In this document: positions 5,614 through 9,910 of the stretch, one piece after another
Position numbering within the stretch: position 1 is the first letter of the stretch
How the letters are laid out: each line of letters opens with the position of its first letter
Translations under genes and position numbers: made by a program
Source of the DNA: UBA1189 sp045654565
Lineage (GTDB): Bacteria > Bacteroidota > Bacteroidia > Bacteroidales > Bacteroidaceae
Reading direction: 5' to 3'
DNA: 9,910 nt
Assembly (NCBI GenBank): GCA_045654565.1
Contig: JAZONP010000005.1
Coordinates: forward strand, 1 to 9,910
The notes under the pieces: generated by a model
Databases searched by the model: none
Told to the model about the DNA's origin: nothing
Seen by the model: the letters and a program-made list of their open reading frames with translations, nothing else

Positions 5614-6846
5614 TTATCCGAAGAAGAGATAGCAGATAAAGATGGCCGAGATGATGCCTGCGAGGTCAGCCAAAAGGCCACACGTGACAGCGTGGCGGGT
5701 CTTGCGTATGCCTACACTGCCGAAGTATACGGCAAGGATATAGAAGGTGGTATCCGTTGCTCCCTGGAAGAGGCAGGCCAGACGCCCCACGAACGAGTCG
5801 GCGCCATAGGTCGTCATGGCATCGACCATGAGTCCACGCGCCCCACTACCACTGAGCGGCTTCATCAAGGCGGTGGGCAGAGCACCCACAAACTCGGTGT
5901 CGCCACCTACGAGAGCCACCACCCAGGCGATGCCGTCGATGAGGAAGTCCATGGCTCCTGAGGCACGAAATACACCGATGGCTACGAGGATAGCCACAAG
6001 ATAGGGGATGATGCGCACGGCCGTCTGGAATCCCTCCTTGGCTCCCTCGATAAAGGTGTCATACACATTGATCCTCTTGCGCATGCCAGCGATGATGAAG
6101 CAGGCAATAATAGCGCAGAGAAACACGTTGGCAAAGGTCGACGACACCACATCCATCTGCTCGCGCGGCATGGCGCTGAAGCCCCATATGATGAGTGCCA
6201 CCAAGCTACACAAGACACCGAGGAAGAGCAGCAACGTACGGTTCAGCAGGTTGATGCGTTGGTAGAGGCAGGTGACGATGAGCCCCACCACGGTAGAGAA
6301 GAAGGTGGCGAGCAGGATGGGTACAAACACATCGGTAGGCTGCGCAGCACCCAGCTGGGCACGATACACCATGACGCTGATGGGCACGAGCGTGAGTCCC
6401 GAGGTGTTGAGCACGAGGAACATGATCATCGGGTTGGTGGCAGTATCCTTCTTCGTGTTCAACTCCTGCAACTGCTCCATCGCCTTGAGCCCCATGGGCG
6501 TAGCGGCATTGTCGAGCCCCAGCATATTGGCGGCAAAGTTCATGAAGATGGTACCCGTCACGGGATGTCCCTTGGGGATATCTGGGAATATCTTGGAGAA
6601 CACCGGGGCCAGCCATCGCGCCACGACATTGACCACCCCACCCTTCTCACCGATGCGCATGATGCCAAGCCATAGCGAGAGCACTCCAGTGAGTCCGAGC
6701 GATATCTCGAAGGCCGACTTGGCCGACGCGAAGGTCGAATTCATGATGGCAGGGAACACCTCGGTGTCGCCCATGAAGATGAGGCGCACGAGTGCCACCG
6801 CAAAGGCGACGAGGAAGAAAGCTATCCAGATATAATTGAGTACCAT
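5614..6846 (-). CDS. Fused SpmA-SpmB nucleoside-recognition (Gate-domain) membrane protein
   Basis: The product is a 410-aa polytopic inner-membrane protein. The N-terminal half (about 1-200) matches spore maturation protein A, with its signature MNFAANMLGLDNAATPMGLK (102-121). The C-terminal half (about 235-410) matches SpmB, with LPTALMKPLSGSGARGLM (323-340) and QGATDTTFYILAVYFG (361-376). Both halves carry the Gate domain shared with concentrative nucleoside transporters. Hydrophobic segments near 5-25, 45-63, 140-160, 172-194, 205-223, 240-254, 279-293 and 390-409 suggest eight or more membrane spans. In Bacillus, SpmA and SpmB are separate and affect spore-core dehydration. This organism type does not sporulate, so the role is unknown and transport is only suggested by the fold. 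The start is ATG at 6846. The gene lies 79 nt downstream of the lipoprotein gene, and I see no promoter in that gap. Confidence 0.88.
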   Translation of the reverse strand: MVLNYIWIAFFLVAFAVALVRLIFMGDTEVFPAIMNSTFASAKSAFEISLGLTGVLSLWLGIMRIGEKGGVVNVVARWLAPVFSKIFPDIPKGHPVTGTIFMNFAANMLGLDNAATPMGLKAMEQLQELNTKKDTATNPMIMFLVLNTSGLTLVPISVMVYRAQLGAAQPTDVFVPILLATFFSTVVGLIVTCLYQRINLLNRTLLLFLGVLCSLVALIIWGFSAMPREQMDVVSSTFANVFLCAIIACFIIAGMRKRINVYDTFIEGAKEGFQTAVRIIPYLVAILVAIGVFRASGAMDFLIDGIAWVVALVGGDTEFVGALPTALMKPLSGSGARGLMVDAMTTYGADSFVGRLACLFQGATDTTFYILAVYFGSVGIRKTRHAVTCGLLADLAGIISAIFICYLFFG

Positions 6847-6859
6847 GGGTTACTATTAA

Positions 6860-6887
6860 CAATTCACAATTGACAATTGACACATTC
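6860..6887. repeat. Degenerate 7-bp tandem repeat (CAATTGA)
   Basis: Four consecutive heptads read CAATTCA, CAATTGA, CAATTGA, CACATTC. They lie 14 nt upstream of the SpmAB ATG. A related pair (TCAATTT, TCAATTC) occurs upstream of the lipoprotein gene at 8001-8014. Similar AT-rich heptad runs are, in my recollection, common between Bacteroidales genes. Their function is unknown. Confidence 0.6.
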
Positions 6888-6925
6888 ACCTAACCTTGTG
6901 AGTCGACGTCATCTCCGTTTCGTTC

Positions 6926-7993
6926 TTATTGTTTTATCTTGCGGATGGTATCGGGACTCTTCTTAGATTTCTTCTCCGGCTTCCTTTCCTCGGTGAGCTC
7001 ACCTATCTTCCCGTCCAACTCATCACCATAGAGCGATATGGCCTGGATGCGTCGCGAGGGGTTGAGCAGCACGTTGGTCGGGATATGGGTAATCTGCATG
7101 CGCTTCACCGCTGCAGTGTTCCATCCTCCGAGATCGCAAGCTTGGCGCCAGGTGAGCGAGTCCTCACCGATAGCCTGTAGCCATGCCCCACGGTCAGTGT
7201 CGAGCGATATGCTAAGGATGTCAAAGTTGCGATTCTTATATTTCTCTTTGAGAGCGATGAGCTCGCGCTGGCGTTGGCGGCTCTCCTCATCCCACGAAGC
7301 CCAGAAGGAGATGAGCAGATACGTATCCTTATAGTCCGACGTACTGACCGTCTTGCCCTCGATGTCCCGCACGCTATAGTTGTTGACTACATTGTTCTTG
7401 CCCAAAGGCTTGTAGACATTGAGCTCCTGCTGCAGTGACCTGATATAGTTGTTATCCTGCAGGTTACCGCTCATGGACCCAATGAGGGTTCTTATCTTTG
7501 TAAGATTAGGTTGTGGTTGGTGCACAAAATACTCGCGCAACAGGTGCACACTTACCTCAGCGTAGGGATTGGCACGGATAAACGAGTCGGCCAGTTGCGC
7601 CACACGGTCACCATCCTCAATCGTGTCGGTCAGTTGGTGAAACTGGTCAAGCAAGGCATTCTGTTCACCTCCGAGGATACGGATATGCCCTACAGCCGCC
7701 GTATCACCTTGCATAGTAGCAGTAAGCCCCTTATCGGCAAACACCATCTCCCTGTGCATGTTGGGGAAGAGCACCCACAGCGGAGTCACCGTGTCGACGG
7801 TTGCAGTGAAGCGAAATGTCCCGTCCATTGCCACCACCGTATCGAAATGCTCATAGAGAGCGTCGGCACCATATATATATAAGGTGTCGTCCATGAGACA
7901 TCTCACGTTACCTTCGAGCACAAAAACATTTGCTTTGTCCTTGCACGAACAAAGACAAAGCAAAATTACCACCAAAGAGAACAGTCGTCTCAT
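6926..7993 (-). CDS. DUF4369/TlpA-like thioredoxin-fold lipoprotein lacking the CxxC motif
   Basis: The product is a 355-aa predicted lipoprotein. From the ATG at 7993, MRRLFSLVVILLCLCSC is a signal peptide with lipobox LCSC and acylated C17. Residues about 24-120 resemble the DUF4369 beta-rich domain. A helical linker (about 125-195) follows, then a thioredoxin-like domain from about 205, with NYSVRDIEGKTVSTSDYKDTYLLISFWASW. Bacteroidales relatives are usually tethered thiol-disulfide oxidoreductases with FWASWCxxC. Here the motif is FWASWDEES (230-238), so both catalytic cysteines are absent, while the cis-proline strand THIP is kept (P305). Only C32 and C286 remain in the mature part, and neither is at the active site. 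The tail is lysine-rich. The frame can be extended to a TTG at 8011, but those codons are heptad-repeat DNA and no better start. It follows typA after 112 nt. It is probably a binding or scaffold protein of the periplasmic face, and its partner is unknown. Confidence 0.85.
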   Translation of the reverse strand: MRRLFSLVVILLCLCSCKDKANVFVLEGNVRCLMDDTLYIYGADALYEHFDTVVAMDGTFRFTATVDTVTPLWVLFPNMHREMVFADKGLTATMQGDTAAVGHIRILGGEQNALLDQFHQLTDTIEDGDRVAQLADSFIRANPYAEVSVHLLREYFVHQPQPNLTKIRTLIGSMSGNLQDNNYIRSLQQELNVYKPLGKNNVVNNYSVRDIEGKTVSTSDYKDTYLLISFWASWDEESRQRQRELIALKEKYKNRNFDILSISLDTDRGAWLQAIGEDSLTWRQACDLGGWNTAAVKRMQITHIPTNVLLNPSRRIQAISLYGDELDGKIGELTEERKPEKKSKKSPDTIRKIKQ

Positions 7994-8000
7994 CTCATTG

Positions 8001-8014
8001 TCAATTTTCAATTC
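8001..8014. repeat. Two heptad repeats upstream of the lipoprotein gene
   Basis: TCAATTT (8001-8007) and TCAATTC (8008-8014) are adjacent 7-bp units, flanked by partial copies (TCATTG before, TCAGAG after). They begin 7 nt upstream of the lipoprotein ATG and resemble the CAATTGA heptads at 6860-6887 ahead of the next gene. Confidence 0.45.
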
Positions 8015-8018
8015 TCAG

Positions 8019-8080
8019 AGTTCGTGCCAGCGAGTGAAATGCAAGCGTGCTTGCAATTTCTCAACGAGAGCAGCCGAACT
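8019..8080. repeat. 62-bp palindrome between typA and the lipoprotein gene
   Basis: The ends AGTTCG (8019-8024) and CGAACT (8075-8080) are perfect complements. The centre, TGCAAGC (8040-8046) with GCTTGCA (8049-8055), is another perfect inverted repeat, extended by GAAA/TTTC with one bulged A. Between them the arms pair only partly. The minus-strand transcript would fold into a long hairpin in the untranslated gap. No U-tract follows, so it is not a standard intrinsic terminator. It may be a REP-like dispersed element or a processing/stability structure between typA and the next gene. Confidence 0.6.
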
Positions 8081-8105
8081 AAAAACAGTGTTTAATTGTC
8101 CATTA

Positions 8106-9905
8106 TCAAGAGCGGTTGGCACGTTTACGCTCAATCTCATCGAGGATGATCTTGCGCATACGCATCGACTTGGGTGTCACCTCCACGTACTCGTCCTCCT
8201 TGATATACTCGAGTGCCTCCTCCAGTGAGAAGATGATGGGCGGTACGATGCGGGCCTTGTCGTCAGAGCCGCTGGCACGCATGTTGGTGAGCTTCTTGCT
8301 CTTGGTCACGTTGATCACGAGGTCGTTGTCATGCACGTGCTCTCCCACTACCTGACCTGCGTATACCTCATCCTGCGGGTTGATGAAGAACTTGCCGCGG
8401 TCCTGCAACTTATCGATAGCATAGGCAAATGCCGTGCCCGACTCCATGGCAATCATCGAACCATTGGTGCGGCGGTCGATGTCGCCCTTGTAGGGCTCGT
8501 ATCCCTTGAAGCGGTGTGCCATGATGGCCTCACCCGCCGATGCGGTGAGCACGTTGGTGCGCAAGCCGATGATGCCGCGCGAGGGGATGTTGAAGGCGAT
8601 GTTCACGCGGTCGCCCTGCGTCTCCATCGAGGTGAGCTCACCCTTGCGGCGGGTCACCATATCGATCATCTTGCTTGAGTATTCCTCGGGGACGCTGATG
8701 GTGAGCTCCTCGATAGGCTCGCACTTCTGTCCGTCGATGTTCTTGTATATTACCTGAGGCTGACCCACCTGCAGCTCGTAGCCCTCGCGACGCATCGTCT
8801 CGATGAGCACCGAGAGGTGCAGCACGCCACGGCCGAAGACGCTCCACTTATCGCTTTCCTCATCCTTCACCACGCGCAGGGCGAGGTTCTTGTCGAGCTC
8901 CTTCATCAGGCGGTCGTGGATGTGGCGCGAGGTCACAAACTTACCCTCCTTACCGAAGAAGGGCGAGTCGTTGATGGCAAAGAGCATGCTCATCGTGGGC
9001 TCGTCGATGGCGATGGTAGGCAGGGGCTCGGGGTTCTCGGCATCACACACCGTGTCGCCGATCTCGAAATTCTCCAGTCCTACGATGGCGCATATGTCTC
9101 CTGAGCCCACCTCCTCGGCACGTGCACGTCCGAGACCCTCGAAGGTGTGCAGCTCCTTGATCTTGGCCTTCTCCGTAGAGCCATTGCGGTGAGCGAGCGT
9201 GATGGCCATGCCCTCCTTCAGTGTGCCACGGTGTACGCGGCCCACGGCGATACGACCCGTGTAGGCCGAGAAGTCGAGCGAGGTGATGAGCATCTGCGGC
9301 GTTCCCTCCAAGCGCTTGGGCGCGGGGATATGCTCAAGGATTACGTCGAGGAGATAGTTGATATTGTCGGTCGGAGTCTTCCAGTCGGCACCCATCCAGT
9401 TGTTCTTGGCCGAGCCATACACGACGGGGAAGTCGAGCTGGTCCTCCGTTGCCTCAAGGGCAAACATAAGGTCGAAGACCATCTCATACACCTCCTCGGG
9501 ACGGCAGTTGGGCTTGTCCACCTTGTTCACCACCACCACGGGCTTCAGTCCCAGTTGCAAGGCCTTCTGCAACACGAAGCGTGTCTGCGGCATGGGACCC
9601 TCAAAGGCGTCGACCAGCAAGATACATCCATCGGCCATGTTGGGCACGCGCTCCACCTCGCCACCGAAGTCCGAGTGACCCGGGGTGTCGATGACATTGA
9701 TTTTCGTACCCTTGTAGTTGATAGACACGTTCTTCGAGAGAATGGTTATTCCTCGCTCACGCTCCAAGTCATTGTTGTCGAGTACCAACTCCCCACCGTT
9801 CTGGTTCTCACGAAACAGGTTTCCGGCGAGCATCATCTTGTCCACCAAGGTCGTCTTACCATGGTCAACGTGCGCAATAATGGCAATGTTTCTGATGTCT
9901 TGCAT
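8106..9905 (-). CDS. typA: Ribosome-associated GTPase TypA/BipA
   Basis: The product is a 599-aa translational GTPase of the EF-G/LepA class, close to the E. coli length of about 607. BipA binds the 70S ribosome at the factor site and supports 50S assembly and stress or cold adaptation. All G motifs are intact: G1 AHVDHGKTT (11-19), G2 RGITI (51-55), G3 DTPGH (73-77), G4 NKVD (127-130) and G5 GSAK (164-167). Domain II follows (TGRIAVGRVHRG), then the EF-G-like III/V domains and the BipA-specific C-terminal domain with the motif GIIGLRTNVLTA, ending in a basic KRANRS tail. The ATG at 9905 is nearly at the window edge, so its promoter is not visible. The sequence is noticeably G+C-richer than the murI-gldH run, consistent with codon bias in a well-expressed gene. 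It is transcribed toward the lipoprotein gene, with a 112-nt gap. Confidence 0.97.
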   Translation of the reverse strand: MQDIRNIAIIAHVDHGKTTLVDKMMLAGNLFRENQNGGELVLDNNDLERERGITILSKNVSINYKGTKINVIDTPGHSDFGGEVERVPNMADGCILLVDAFEGPMPQTRFVLQKALQLGLKPVVVVNKVDKPNCRPEEVYEMVFDLMFALEATEDQLDFPVVYGSAKNNWMGADWKTPTDNINYLLDVILEHIPAPKRLEGTPQMLITSLDFSAYTGRIAVGRVHRGTLKEGMAITLAHRNGSTEKAKIKELHTFEGLGRARAEEVGSGDICAIVGLENFEIGDTVCDAENPEPLPTIAIDEPTMSMLFAINDSPFFGKEGKFVTSRHIHDRLMKELDKNLALRVVKDEESDKWSVFGRGVLHLSVLIETMRREGYELQVGQPQVIYKNIDGQKCEPIEELTISVPEEYSSKMIDMVTRRKGELTSMETQGDRVNIAFNIPSRGIIGLRTNVLTASAGEAIMAHRFKGYEPYKGDIDRRTNGSMIAMESGTAFAYAIDKLQDRGKFFINPQDEVYAGQVVGEHVHDNDLVINVTKSKKLTNMRASGSDDKARIVPPIIFSLEEALEYIKEDEYVEVTPKSMRMRKIILDEIERKRANRS

Positions 9906-9910
9906 ATGTA

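Noticed and set aside
6272..6835. A 187-codon + strand ORF, with another overlapping at 6259-6675
   Set aside because: Both are antisense to the well-supported SpmAB gene. Composition is Met/Ser/Thr-rich shadow sequence with no recognisable motif.
7994..8011. Extension of the lipoprotein gene to a TTG start at 8011
   Set aside because: The extra codons are heptad-repeat DNA and place six residues, including acidic ones, before the signal peptide. ATG at 7993 gives a clean lipoprotein signal.
1..9910. tRNA or rRNA genes, CRISPR arrays, IS elements, prophage or defence genes
   Set aside because: No cloverleaf, regularly spaced repeats, transposase/integrase motifs or defence domains were seen. 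Nearly all sequence is explained by core genes.

Overview
The window looks like chromosomal DNA from a member of the Bacteroidota, most likely the order Bacteroidales (Prevotella/Segatella- or Bacteroides-like). The evidence is a gldH lipoprotein gene, a fused SpmA-SpmB membrane protein, a DUF4369/TlpA-type lipoprotein, start codons without clear Shine-Dalgarno sequences, and promoters of the Bacteroidota type (TTTG about 20 nt before TAnnTTTG) ahead of rpsO and, less completely, murI. This is a core-genome region. I see no phage, transposase, CRISPR array, toxin-antitoxin pair or defence island.

Layout. Positions 1-43 hold the last codons of an unidentified + strand gene. rpsO (S15, 154-423, +) follows with its own promoter and a strong hairpin terminator that also faces the opposing transcript. 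Everything else lies on the minus strand. Reading in the direction of transcription, the first block is typA/bipA (9905-8106), a DUF4369 + thioredoxin-fold lipoprotein whose CxxC motif is gone (7993-6926), and a fused SpmA/SpmB nucleoside-recognition membrane protein (6846-5614). Next comes a 323-bp gap (5291-5613) with an 84-bp palindromic repeat of the 'HSERSEESR' type, two small hairpins and the murI promoter. A tightly packed five-gene set follows: murI (5290-4466), a two-domain RidA-fold/chorismatase-like protein (4440-3313), holB (3291-2167), ricT (2163-1009) and gldH (1025-519). Gaps within this set are 25, 21 and 3 nt, then a 17-nt overlap.

How the genes fit together. The five-gene set looks like one transcription unit that mixes peptidoglycan precursor synthesis (D-glutamate), DNA replication (clamp-loader delta-prime), an Fe-S protein of the RicT/PSP1 family, an envelope lipoprotein and a putative small-molecule enzyme. 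This looks like housekeeping packaging, not a single pathway. TypA and S15 both belong to translation.

I found no convincing new multi-gene system. The points most worth a second look are the redox-dead thioredoxin lipoprotein, the chorismatase-like RidA protein, the palindromic elements at 5413-5496 and 8019-8080, heptad repeats in the gaps beside the lipoprotein gene, and a 15-codon leader ORF in frame with murI.
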